Origin: Rhizobium etli_C | GTDB taxonomy: Bacteria; Pseudomonadota; Alphaproteobacteria; Rhizobiales; Rhizobiaceae | DNA: 64,000 nt | Reading direction: 5' to 3' (one strand) | Assembly: GCF_014198605.1 (NCBI RefSeq) | Contig: NZ_JACIHU010000009.1 | Position numbers and translations under genes: made by a program | The notes under the pieces: model-generated | The model's input: only the letters and a program-made list of their open reading frames with translations | Database searches by the model: none | What the model was told of the DNA's origin: nothing | Shown: one piece after another, positions 31,967 through 39,835 of the stretch | Layout of the letters: the number at the start of each line of letters is the position of its first letter | How positions within the stretch are numbered: position 1 is the first letter of the stretch

Positions 31967-33691
31967 ATGGACAACACCACCAGCCGATCCTCCGCAGGCG
32001 CCAAGGGCATGCCCGATGCCGCGGCGAAGTACCGGCCCTATCCACAGGTAAGCATTCCCGACCGCACCTGGCCGACCAAGACAATCACCAAGGCGCCTGT
32101 CTGGTGCTCGGTCGACCTGCGCGACGGCAACCAGGCGCTCGTCGATCCGATGGGCCATGACCGCAAGGCGCGCATGTTCCATCTGCTGCTGGAGATGGGC
32201 TTCAAGGAAATCGAGATCGGTTTTCCCTCGGCTTCGCAGACCGATTTCGACTTCGCCCGCTGGTGCGTCGAGGAGGGCAATGTTCCCGCCGACGTCTCGC
32301 TGCAGGTGCTGGTACAGTGCCGGCCGGAGCTCATCACCCGCACCTTTGAAGCGCTGGAAGGGGCAAACCGGCCGATCGTTCATTTCTACAACTCGACCAG
32401 CGAGCTGCAGCGCCGCGTCGTCTTCGCCAAGGACGTCCAGGGCATCAAGCAGATTGCCGTCGATGCCGCCAAGATGATCACCGACATGGCCGCCAAGGTC
32501 GGCGGCGGGTATCGTTTCGAATATTCTCCGGAGAGCTTTACCGGCACCGAACTCGAAGTGGCGCTGGAGATCTGCAACGCCGTCATCGAGGTGGTGAAGC
32601 CGACGCCCGACAACAAGCTCATCATCAACCTGCCGTCAACCGTCGAGATGGCGACGCCGAACATCTATGCCGACCAGATCGAATGGATGTGCCGCAACCT
32701 CGACAACCGCGAGAACCTGATCGTCTCGCTGCATCCGCACAATGACCGCGGCACCGGCATTGCCGCTGCCGAGCTGGCGTTGCTGGCGGGCGCAGACCGC
32801 GTCGAAGGCACGCTGTTCGGCAATGGCGAGCGCACCGGCAATGTCGACGTTGTGACCATGGCGCTGAACATGTTCACGCAGGGAGTCGATCCCGGTATCG
32901 ACTGCTCGAACATCGAGCGCATCAAGGAGGTGTTCGAATATTCGAACCAGATGGCGATCAGCGAGCGTCACCCCTATGTCGGCGAGCTGGTCTATACGGC
33001 CTTCTCCGGTTCGCACCAGGATGCGATCAACAAGGGCATGAAGGCCGCACAGGTCGCCAACCACCCGGTCTGGGAAGTGCCTTACCTGCCGATCGATCCG
33101 CGCGATGTCGGCCGCTCCTACGAGGCGATCATCCGGATCAACTCGCAGTCCGGTAAGGGCGGCATTGCCTACATCCTGCAGCAGGATTATGGGCTCAACC
33201 TGCCGCGCAACCTGCAGGTCGAATTCCGCGAGGACATTCAGCGCATCACCGACGTCGAGGGCAAAGAGCTTCCATCGAAGCGCATCTACGACCGCTTCAT
33301 CGAGCGCTACGTGACGCAGCCCGATGCGCGCCTCAAATTCGTCGATCACCACACCTATCCCGATACGGAGCACAGGGGCCAGCGGATCGTGGCGGCCGAG
33401 ATATCAGACAATGGCGAGATCAAGCGCATCGAAGGGCGCGGCAACGGCCCGATCGACGGCTTCATCAACGCGCTGTCGCATTATCTCGGCATCGAGATGT
33501 CGGTCGAGGACTATTCCGAGCATTCGCTGCAGCACGGCTCGAACGCGGCGGCGATCTCCTATGTCGAGACCTCCTATCCCGGCGGCAAGCTCTTCGGCGC
33601 CGGCATCAATACCAATATCGTCGCGGCATCGCTCGAGGCGATCGTCTCGGCCGCCAACCGCGTGCTCGATGTGAAGGCCGGCAAGGCCTGA
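31967..33691 (+). CDS. leuA: 2-isopropylmalate synthase
   Basis: 574 residues from ATG 31967, which has GAGGAG nine bases upstream. WCSVDLRDGNQALVDPM holds the metal-binding Asp and the conserved Arg of the Claisen-condensation TIM barrel. SLHPHNDRGTGIAAAELALLAGADRVEGTLFGNGERTGN holds the metal His pair and the second family signature. The C-terminal ~130 residues form the leucine-feedback domain. This is the longer, yeast-like class of LeuA. It condenses 2-oxoisovalerate with acetyl-CoA, the first step of leucine synthesis. It is likely controlled by the leader upstream. Confidence 0.95.
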   Translation: MDNTTSRSSAGAKGMPDAAAKYRPYPQVSIPDRTWPTKTITKAPVWCSVDLRDGNQALVDPMGHDRKARMFHLLLEMGFKEIEIGFPSASQTDFDFARWCVEEGNVPADVSLQVLVQCRPELITRTFEALEGANRPIVHFYNSTSELQRRVVFAKDVQGIKQIAVDAAKMITDMAAKVGGGYRFEYSPESFTGTELEVALEICNAVIEVVKPTPDNKLIINLPSTVEMATPNIYADQIEWMCRNLDNRENLIVSLHPHNDRGTGIAAAELALLAGADRVEGTLFGNGERTGNVDVVTMALNMFTQGVDPGIDCSNIERIKEVFEYSNQMAISERHPYVGELVYTAFSGSHQDAINKGMKAAQVANHPVWEVPYLPIDPRDVGRSYEAIIRINSQSGKGGIAYILQQDYGLNLPRNLQVEFREDIQRITDVEGKELPSKRIYDRFIERYVTQPDARLKFVDHHTYPDTEHRGQRIVAAEISDNGEIKRIEGRGNGPIDGFINALSHYLGIEMSVEDYSEHSLQHGSNAAAISYVETSYPGGKLFGAGINTNIVAASLEAIVSAANRVLDVKAGKA

Positions 33692-33805
33692 TCAGATAGG
33701 CTTCAGGCCGCGATCGCATCGGTGCGGCGCGGCCTGATGAGGAGCTCGGCTACGTTGAGTCTTCGCTGGGCGCTGGCGAAACGCAATGAAAGGCGTGCCG
33801 GGCGG

Positions 33806-33964
33806 CCCCCTCATCCGCCCTGCGGGCACCTTCTCCCCGAGGGGAGAAGAGGAGAGCAAGCTTGTCGCCCCTGACTTCCCATTGCAGACGCTTCAGGAGC
33901 GAGACGTTGCCGCATGTCTCTTCTCCCCTCGGGGAGAAGGTGCCGGCAGGCGGATGAGGGGGCT
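33806..33964. repeat. Long imperfect inverted repeat (RIME-like)
   Basis: About 45 bases beginning CCCCCTCATCCGCCCTGCGG (33807 on) recur in inverse orientation ending near 33962, with two or so differences. Each arm also contains its own small palindrome (CTTCTCCCC-GA-GGGGAGAAG). The interior (~70 bp) has no gene. This sequence type is very common between genes in Rhizobium. It fills most of the 357-bp gap between leuA and the anti-sigma gene; the rest of the gap shows nothing. Confidence 0.75.
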
Positions 33965-34048
33965 GCCAGTGCCGATGGCCACTTTCCATCCTGCCGCTGC
34001 CTTTCCGTCGGCGCATCACCGTCGGTAAAAGCGCGTCAATCGCATGTG

Positions 34049-34891
34049 TCAGATCGCCGTGGCGATCTCCATGGCGAGCTGGCCGAGTGTCGCTTCGGAG
34101 GAGGGGCCGGCAAGCACGTAGGAGGTGCCGGCATTGTGCCAGGTGACGAGGCCGATCTCATCCCGGATCGTCTCCTTGAAGTCGTCGGTTTCCGGCGGCT
34201 GCGCGTCCTTGCGGAAGCAGATGGAGATGATGTCGCCGTCGGAGTTGGAATAGACGAGCTGGCCGACAGGGCGGTTGTCGCCGAGAATGACGCGGGCGCC
34301 CTGGAAGGTCCAGGCCTTGGCGCTGAGATCCGGCACGCGGAAGGGCACGCCGATCGCGGTCGTCAGCCAGCTGGAGATTTCCTCGGCCTGCGAGGCCGGC
34401 ACTTCGACGAGGTGACGGGGCTGACGGATCAGCAGGCGCTGATAGGCGGTGACATCGCCCAGCCAGTCGCTGGTATTGGCCGGTGCCGTCGACGAGCTCG
34501 TGGTGGCGACCTCGTCGGCATCCGGTCCTATGCCGACGAAATAGCCGAGGCCGCAGCCGAGCACGAAGAGGATGAGGGCGGCAGCCAGCGCCTGCGGGCC
34601 GCTCGGCGCCAGCTTCACCTGCGGGCGCGTGGCGCGCTGGGCGATCGGCGTCTTCGGCGGCTGCGTGCTCTTGATCGAGCGGACGAGAGCGAGCGGCACC
34701 GGCTCCTTCAGGACGTCGTCGAGGCGGCGGCGTCCGAAATCGGCGCCGTGGCGCAGTTTTTCATGCAGCCGGCGCGCATTCTCGTCACTTGCCAGGCGCT
34801 GCTCCAATTCGTGACGCTGTTCGGGCGAGACTTCGCCATCGAGGAGGGCGGTGAGCTGGGCTTCGAGCGACAATTTCCTGAGATCGAGCAA
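34049..34891 (-). CDS. Anti-sigma factor (membrane-anchored)
   Basis: 280 residues if translation starts at the TTG 34891, one base after the sigma-factor stop (TGA-A-TTG, AGG upstream). A TTG at 34924 would add 11 residues and overlap the sigma gene. The N-terminal ~80 residues (LTALLDGEVSPEQRHELEQRLASDENARRLHEKLRHGADFGR) form the ASD-like sigma-binding domain. One transmembrane helix (AAALILFVLGCGLGYFVGIG, ~105-125) separates it from a ~150-residue external domain. Paired with the upstream ECF sigma gene in an operon, it should hold that sigma inactive until an envelope or redox signal is sensed. Confidence 0.82.
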   Translation of the reverse strand: MLDLRKLSLEAQLTALLDGEVSPEQRHELEQRLASDENARRLHEKLRHGADFGRRRLDDVLKEPVPLALVRSIKSTQPPKTPIAQRATRPQVKLAPSGPQALAAALILFVLGCGLGYFVGIGPDADEVATTSSSTAPANTSDWLGDVTAYQRLLIRQPRHLVEVPASQAEEISSWLTTAIGVPFRVPDLSAKAWTFQGARVILGDNRPVGQLVYSNSDGDIISICFRKDAQPPETDDFKETIRDEIGLVTWHNAGTSYVLAGPSSEATLGQLAMEIATAI

Positions 34892-34892
34892 T

Positions 34893-35402
34893 TCAGTACC
34901 TGTGGATCGGGTGGGTGTCGGCAAGCTCGGCGAAATGCAGCCTTGCGGTGGCGAGCTGCGAGGCGACGCTCGCCGCCGGAATGCCCATGATGTCGGCCGC
35001 CTGCTGGTAGCTGTGGCCTTCGACGTCGACGAGCAGGAAGATCGAGGAAACGCCGTCCGGCATATCGGCGATCATGCGATGGATGGCGTCGGGATCGACC
35101 GCGGCCGAGCGGTCGCGCGCGGCCTCACGAATATCGGTGACATTGCCGCGGGCGGAGGCTTTCGGCTTGCGCTTGCGGCTGTCGTCGGCCCATTGCTGGC
35201 GGGCGAGCGTATACATCCAGCTTTCCAGCCGGCCTTCGCCGCTCCACTGATGACCCCTGGAGATAGCCCGCTGACAGACGGCCTGGACCAGCTCGTCGGC
35301 CGCAGTCGCCTCGCCCGCGAGCGTGATCGCGAAGCGGCGAAGGCGAGGCAGAAGGCCGACGAGATCACGGCGGAGGTCGATGGTCGTTGCGGGCTGACGC
35401 AT
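34893..35402 (-). CDS. ECF-type RNA polymerase sigma factor
   Basis: 169 residues. Region 2 is RRDLVGLLPRLRRFAITLAGEATAADELVQAVCQRAI...RLESWMYTLARQQWADDSRKRK. Region 4 is MIADMPDGVSSIFLLVDVEGHSYQQAADIMGIPAASVASQLATARLHFAEL, a typical sigma-70 region 4 helix-turn-helix. It directs polymerase to a stress regulon, and usually to its own promoter. The anti-sigma gene follows immediately. I could not identify a convincing GGAAC-type ECF promoter in the 186-bp region upstream. Confidence 0.88.
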   Translation of the reverse strand: MRQPATTIDLRRDLVGLLPRLRRFAITLAGEATAADELVQAVCQRAISRGHQWSGEGRLESWMYTLARQQWADDSRKRKPKASARGNVTDIREAARDRSAAVDPDAIHRMIADMPDGVSSIFLLVDVEGHSYQQAADIMGIPAASVASQLATARLHFAELADTHPIHRY

Positions 35403-35588
35403 TGTCTATCCAGAAGCACTCACAGTGGTTTCGCGGACGAAGCTTCCGCCATCGGACGCGAATCCGGCCTTATTGTCGTCGGTGATGCATGCGCTTTATG
35501 GAACAACTCTCCTCCACTTCGCAAGCATCCGGTCGTTTCCAGTCCCCTTTCCCAGGGAATTTTCGTACTCTAGCCCGCAAAGCTTGCG

Positions 35589-36149
35589 TCAATATGTTCT
35601 GTGGCCGTTCAAGCTTTGCAGCAGAGCGCGGTAGGCCCAGGTGCCTTCGCCGCCGCGATCACGGATTTCGACGAGCTGGACGCGGGCGCCCTGGATATCT
35701 CCCTGCTCGACCAGCGCCATGCCCATATAGGAGCGGGCAAGAATGTAGTTCTCATCGGCCTGCAGCGCCTTGCGGTAATAGGACATGCCGAGCTCCATGC
35801 GGCCGGCTTTCCGGTTGGCGTAGCCGAGATAGTTCAGGATGCGCGGGTCGCTTTGATTGCGGGCGAGATTGAGCACGGTGATGGCGTTCTCATACTGGCC
35901 GGCATAGGCAAATTCGCGGGCGAAATTGTAGAGGTCGTCGTCGTTGAAGCTGCTCTTCTTCGGGGTGACGCATTCCTTCCTGGTCTTGTCCCAGACCTTG
36001 CCGCCGGTGCAGGTCTTGGTCGTCTCGGTCTTCGGCGGCGGGTTGGTGTCGTCGTTGCCGCCGCCGACCGCGAAAGCGGCCGTGGCGATGCCGAAGGAAA
36101 AGCCCGCGGCAAGCGAGATTCTGCCAAGGCGATGGAAGGAGAAGGTCAT
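35589..36149 (-). CDS. Secreted tetratricopeptide-repeat protein
   Basis: 186 residues from ATG 36149 (GGAG upstream). The signal peptide ends ATAAFA (~27). A short CTGGKVWDKTRKECV segment with two Cys follows, like a small disulfide-closed motif. Then come TPR-like repeats: LYNFAREFAYAGQYENAITVLNLARNQSDPRILNYLGYANRKAGRMELGMSYYRKALQADENYILARSYMGMALVEQGDIQGA. Probably a periplasmic scaffold for protein-protein contacts; partner unknown. It lies 186 bp upstream of the sigma/anti-sigma operon on the same strand. Confidence 0.75.
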   Translation of the reverse strand: MTFSFHRLGRISLAAGFSFGIATAAFAVGGGNDDTNPPPKTETTKTCTGGKVWDKTRKECVTPKKSSFNDDDLYNFAREFAYAGQYENAITVLNLARNQSDPRILNYLGYANRKAGRMELGMSYYRKALQADENYILARSYMGMALVEQGDIQGARVQLVEIRDRGGEGTWAYRALLQSLNGHRTY

Positions 36150-36307
36150 GGCGGGCTCCGTTCTGAGGCGATGCAGTTGCGCGGATTGTACGCTTACCGT
36201 CGAAAATACCAAGAGGGTACCAAACCTCTATGGCAAATGTTGCGACGATGATCCGATGTCTTCGCAAATCGATTCAAGTGCTGGATGAAAGGAGTCCGGA
36301 TACGTCG

Positions 36308-37228
36308 CTAAGGCGCGAAAATATCAACACTTTCCTGAATTACCGCGTCGCCGGCCCGGTTCAGGCTGAAGCGCTCGCCACTCAGCTCCCAGGCACCGGG
36401 AGAGCCGTCGATGGAGAAGAGGTTGTAGGCTGCGGCCGGCTTGATGCTGCCCGGTCCCTGCGAGGCCGATGCGATGCCGACGACAGGCACCGGTTGCACC
36501 TGGCCGCGCAGCCAGTGCAGGGTGTTCAGGTGCGTGTGGCCATGCAATACGAGTTCGGCGCCGCCGGTGGAAATTACGGCGGCGAAGCGGCGGATGCCGA
36601 TCATCCGCTTGTAAAAGGTCGTGGCGCCGCGGATCGGCGGATGATGGATCATGACGACACGAAAGAGACCGGCTTCGCCGGCCGCGCGCAGTATGTTCAC
36701 CGTGTCGCGGGCCTGACGGGCGCCGAAGAAACCGGAGGCCGCGAAGGGAGGGGTGGCGACCGCCGTCGAGCAGCCGACGATCGCGACCTTGTCGCGGACG
36801 CGCAGATAGGGAAAGATGTGGCGGTCTTCCTGCCATTGCGGCGGGGCGAGATCGCCACGGACGTAGTCGTACCAGGCGCGCATCGATTTCTCATAGGCGC
36901 CCGGCACATAGGCGTCGTGATTGCCGGGAACGACCGATGTATCGGCGGGATCGCCGAGCGCGCGCAGCCAGGCGGCGGCGGCGCGGATCTCGATGCCGCT
37001 CGCCAGATTGACAAGATCGCCGGTGACGGCCAGATGATCGGCTTGATGGGCGCGGATGTCATCGAGCAGCAGATCGAGCGTGCTGCCGAAAAGGTGCTTG
37101 CGCCGATTTCGATGCCAGTTCACAAAGCCCGTTATGCGTTTTGAAAACAGCTCTTGGATGGAAAGACGGGGCAACGGCCCGAGATGGACGTCGGAGATAT
37201 GCGCGAGCTTGAACATGCTACGAGACAT
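36308..37228 (-). CDS. Calcineurin-like metallophosphoesterase
   Basis: 306 residues from ATG 37228 (ATG 37216 is an alternative; both have weak sites). All metal motifs are visible: HISDVHLG (D-x-H), VTGDLVNLA (G-D), VPGNHDAY (GNHD), VVMIHHPP (H) and LHGHTHLN (GHxH). The fold is that of class III cyclic nucleotide phosphodiesterases and related phosphatases. No signal peptide. Substrate not predictable. Divergent from the Nudix gene. Confidence 0.85.
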   Translation of the reverse strand: MSRSMFKLAHISDVHLGPLPRLSIQELFSKRITGFVNWHRNRRKHLFGSTLDLLLDDIRAHQADHLAVTGDLVNLASGIEIRAAAAWLRALGDPADTSVVPGNHDAYVPGAYEKSMRAWYDYVRGDLAPPQWQEDRHIFPYLRVRDKVAIVGCSTAVATPPFAASGFFGARQARDTVNILRAAGEAGLFRVVMIHHPPIRGATTFYKRMIGIRRFAAVISTGGAELVLHGHTHLNTLHWLRGQVQPVPVVGIASASQGPGSIKPAAAYNLFSIDGSPGAWELSGERFSLNRAGDAVIQESVDIFAP

Positions 37229-37286
37229 AGACCAGCTTATTGACAAATCAAACACATCCGGCGCGATGAAGAGCTGAAACGGAGCG

Positions 37287-37766
37287 ATGGTGGATAAAGA
37301 AAACCGGCCCCTTCATATCAGGGCGGCCCTGCGCCTTCTGCATGTCTATTTCTCTTTCGCCCGGAGCATGACGATGGGTGTCAGAGCCGCCTGCTTTGAT
37401 GCGGAGGGGCGGATTTTTCTCGTGCGTCACAGCTATGTCGGCGGCTGGCATATGCCGGGCGGCGGCCTGGAACGCAACGAGACGGTCGAGGAAGCGCTGG
37501 CCAAGGAGTTGCGCGAGGAGGGCAACCTCAGGATCATCGGCAAGCCGCAGCTGGTCCAGGTCTATTTCAACACCTCGACCACACGGCGCGACCATGTCGT
37601 GTTCTATCGCGTAACCGTCGAGCAGACGGCACCGCGTCCGCCAGACTGGGAGATTTCCGACAGCGGCTTCTTTTCGCTCGACAGTCTGCCCGCCGGCACG
37701 ACCGAGGCGACGCATCGCCGTCTTGCCGAACTTCGCGGCGAGCAACAGCCCGACCATCGCTGGTGA
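37287..37766 (+). CDS. Nudix hydrolase with altered Nudix box
   Basis: 159 residues. VRAACFDAEGRIFLVRHSYVGGWHMPGGGLERNETVEEALAKELREEGNL is a Nudix fold with the box aligned as G-x5-E-x7-K-E-L-x-E-E-x-N-L. Compared with the consensus G-x5-E-x7-R-E-U-x-E-E-x-G-U, the first Arg is Lys and the late Gly is Asn; the catalytic and metal-binding glutamates remain. It would hydrolyse a nucleoside diphosphate derivative. A palindromic repeat begins 34 bp after its stop. Confidence 0.8.
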   Translation: MVDKENRPLHIRAALRLLHVYFSFARSMTMGVRAACFDAEGRIFLVRHSYVGGWHMPGGGLERNETVEEALAKELREEGNLRIIGKPQLVQVYFNTSTTRRDHVVFYRVTVEQTAPRPPDWEISDSGFFSLDSLPAGTTEATHRRLAELRGEQQPDHRW

Positions 37767-37799
37767 GGCTGCGCAGTTTTTTAGGCCGCGGCAAGCAAT

Positions 37800-37953
37800 C
37801 TAAAGCGCGTCGCATCAAATTTGATTCATGCGACGCGCTTTAGCCCTTTGTTTTGTGCATGTCGTTGTCCCGGAACCGCTGCACACTTCCGGGCGACATG
37901 CACTAAAGGCCTACAGCGTTTCCCGTGTCTGAAAAGACGCGCGGCGCTGTCGC
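37800..37953. repeat. Mosaic palindromic repeat, three-hairpin copy overlapping a gene end
   Basis: Hairpin 1: CTAAAGCGCGTCGCAT (37800-37815) with its complement (37828-37843). Hairpin 2: GTGCATGTCG (37855-37864) with 37894-37903, plus inner CCCGGAA/TTCCGGG. Then a module C copy (CTACAGCG...GTCTGAAAAGACGCGCGGCGCTGT, 37911-37951). The last part is translated, on the minus strand, as the tail of the glutathionyl-hydroquinone reductase-like protein. Confidence 0.8.
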
Positions 37954-38919
37954 ACGTCCATGCGGGCTGTCGAAATCGAGCGCCGGGCCGACGGGAACGA
38001 TGCCGGTCGGATTGATCGTCTTGTGGCTGCGGTAATAGTGCTGCTTGATGTGCGTGAGGTTCACCGTCTCGGCAATGCCCGGCGTCTGGTAGAGATCTCT
38101 TAGGTAACCGGAAAGGTTGCGGTAATCGGCGATGCGGCGGATGTTGCACTTGAAATGGCCGACATAGACGGGGTCGAAACGCACCAGCGTGGTGAACAGG
38201 CGCCAATCCGCTTCGGTCAGCCGGTCACCGAAGAGGTAGCGGCCCTTGCCCAGGCGTTCGTCGAGCATGTCGAGCGTTTCGAACAGCTTGCCGACATTCT
38301 CCTCATAGGCATCCTGGGCGGTGGCAAAGCCTGCCTTGTAGACGCCGTTGTTGACGGTGTCGTAGATGATGGCGTTCAGGGCATCGATGTCGGCGCTGAG
38401 ATGCTCCGGGTAGAAATCTGCTTTCGATCCGGTTAGCCCGTCAAAGGCGCTGTTGAACATGCGGATGATCTCGGCGGATTCGTTGTTGACGATCGCGCCG
38501 GTTTTCTTGTCCCAGAGGACGGGCACGGTCACGCGGCCGGAATAGTGTGGATCCGCTTTGACGTAGATCTGCCAGAGTGTCGTCGCGCCGAAGAGGTGAT
38601 CGCCGGTGGCGCCGTCGCCGATCTTGAACTCCCAGCCGTTCTCGACCATCAGCGGATCGACGACGGAAACCGAAATCAGTTCCTCCAGCTTCTTCAGCTT
38701 GCGGAAGATCAGCGTGCGGTGCGCCCAGGGACAGGCAAGCGAGACGTAGAGATGGTAACGGCCGGGCTCGGCCTTAAAGCCGCCGCTGCCGGTGGGGCCG
38801 GCTGCGCCGTCTGCCGTCACCCAATTGCGGAACTGCGAGGGCTGCCGCTTGAATTCGCCCTTGCTCTCCTTCGTGTCGTACCAGACATCACGCCAGACGC
38901 CGTCCACCAGCATTCCCAT
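37903..38919 (-). CDS. Glutathionyl-hydroquinone reductase-like (YqjG/ECM4-type) glutathione transferase
   Basis: 338 residues from ATG 38919, with AGGGA nine bases upstream; ATG 38928 is an alternative. The Xi-class GST signature is clear: YVSLACPWAHRTLIFRKLK with the catalytic Cys, then DPHYSGRVTVPVLWDKKTGAIVNNESAEIIRMFNSAF, and a C-terminal helical domain ending KTINPTGIVPVGPALDFDSPHGR. These enzymes reduce glutathionyl-hydroquinones using glutathione. The last ~16 residues (ATAPRVFSDTGNAVGL) are encoded by the palindromic repeat, not by normal family sequence. A degenerate repeat also lies upstream. Confidence 0.87.
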   Translation of the reverse strand: MGMLVDGVWRDVWYDTKESKGEFKRQPSQFRNWVTADGAAGPTGSGGFKAEPGRYHLYVSLACPWAHRTLIFRKLKKLEELISVSVVDPLMVENGWEFKIGDGATGDHLFGATTLWQIYVKADPHYSGRVTVPVLWDKKTGAIVNNESAEIIRMFNSAFDGLTGSKADFYPEHLSADIDALNAIIYDTVNNGVYKAGFATAQDAYEENVGKLFETLDMLDERLGKGRYLFGDRLTEADWRLFTTLVRFDPVYVGHFKCNIRRIADYRNLSGYLRDLYQTPGIAETVNLTHIKQHYYRSHKTINPTGIVPVGPALDFDSPHGRATAPRVFSDTGNAVGL

Positions 38920-39247
38920 GATCTTCATTCCCTGATTGCATGTCCGCGCCGAAGTTAGCTGAGATAGCGGGGCTTTGCAGGTGGTAAAGGTTGAACAGTG
39001 CGTCACGCCGTTCAAACACTGCATCATTCAAAGGTGCTGCGGCGTCCTTTGCGCGTTTGAAAAGAGGCGGGACGCTGTCGTGTGCATTTTGCGTTGGACG
39101 GCGGAAATTTTTCCTGCTATCGGCCTTTTCACGTTTTTAGGATCCCTGCGTGATGTTCATTTCCAGAAACCCGCGACGACGCTGATGCTCCCGAACGCCG
39201 AAGGCGTGTTCGAGACCCATTAATCTGTCCATCCGGTTTCTGTCATC
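38920..39247. repeat. Intergenic region with a degenerate palindromic repeat (39030-39081)
   Basis: AAAGGTGCTGCGGCGTCC...GCGCGTTTGAAAAGAGGCGGGACGCTGTCG is a decayed module C. The rest of the 328-bp divergent gap must contain promoters of the GST-like gene and the GNAT gene, but none is recognisable. Confidence 0.55.
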
Positions 39248-39748
39248 ATGTACAAGCACGATCTCGTCTACCTCACCGAAGACGCGTCCCACGACGCCGC
39301 CATCGAACACATCAACGAAGAAGCCTTCGGTCCCGGCCGCTTCACGCGGGCGGCCGCACGCATTCGCGAGCAGGGACCGCATGATCTTTCGCTTTCCTTC
39401 ATCTGCGCCGACGACGGCGAGACGATCGCCTCGGTACGCATGACGCCGGTGCTGGCCGGCACGGTGAAGGGCCATCTGCTCGGCCCTCTCGCGGTTCGCC
39501 CCTCGCACAAAAATATAGGCATCGGCCGGGAGCTCATGCGGATCGCGGTGGAGGCGGCGCGGCGCAAAGGCTCGGAAGCCGTCATCCTGGTCGGCGATCC
39601 GCCCTATTACGGTCCGCTCGGTTTCGAGAAGGTCGCCTATAACGCGCTTACCTTCCCGGGACCCGTCGATCCCGGCCGTGTGCTCGTCGTTCCGATCGCC
39701 GAGAATGTGCATGAACGGCTGAAGGGCATAATTGCCTGGCACGGATGA
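39248..39748 (+). CDS. GNAT-family N-acetyltransferase (YhbS-like)
   Basis: 166 residues. LLGPLAVRPSHKNIGIGRELMRIAVEAARRKGSEAVILVGDPPYYGPLGFEKV contains the acetyl-CoA pyrophosphate loop (normally Q/R-x-x-G-x-G/A; here HKNIGIG) and the downstream YY-x-x-x-GF motif typical of YhbS/PA4794-like enzymes. It would acetylate a small molecule or protein amine; substrate unknown. The stop is 87 bp from the convergent membrane-protein operon. Confidence 0.82.
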   Translation: MYKHDLVYLTEDASHDAAIEHINEEAFGPGRFTRAAARIREQGPHDLSLSFICADDGETIASVRMTPVLAGTVKGHLLGPLAVRPSHKNIGIGRELMRIAVEAARRKGSEAVILVGDPPYYGPLGFEKVAYNALTFPGPVDPGRVLVVPIAENVHERLKGIIAWHG

Positions 39749-39835
39749 CTTATAGTTTTTTTCGGAGGAAGCTGCGCGTGCGGCCTTGCGGAAAATCCTC
39801 CAGTTCGCCGAAGACCTCATAACCCAGGCGCAGAA

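Noticed and set aside
35403..35588. ECF-type autoregulatory promoter upstream of the sigma factor gene
   Set aside because: GGAAA- and GGAAC-like stretches exist but none is followed by a correctly spaced -10 motif on the minus strand, so I do not call it.
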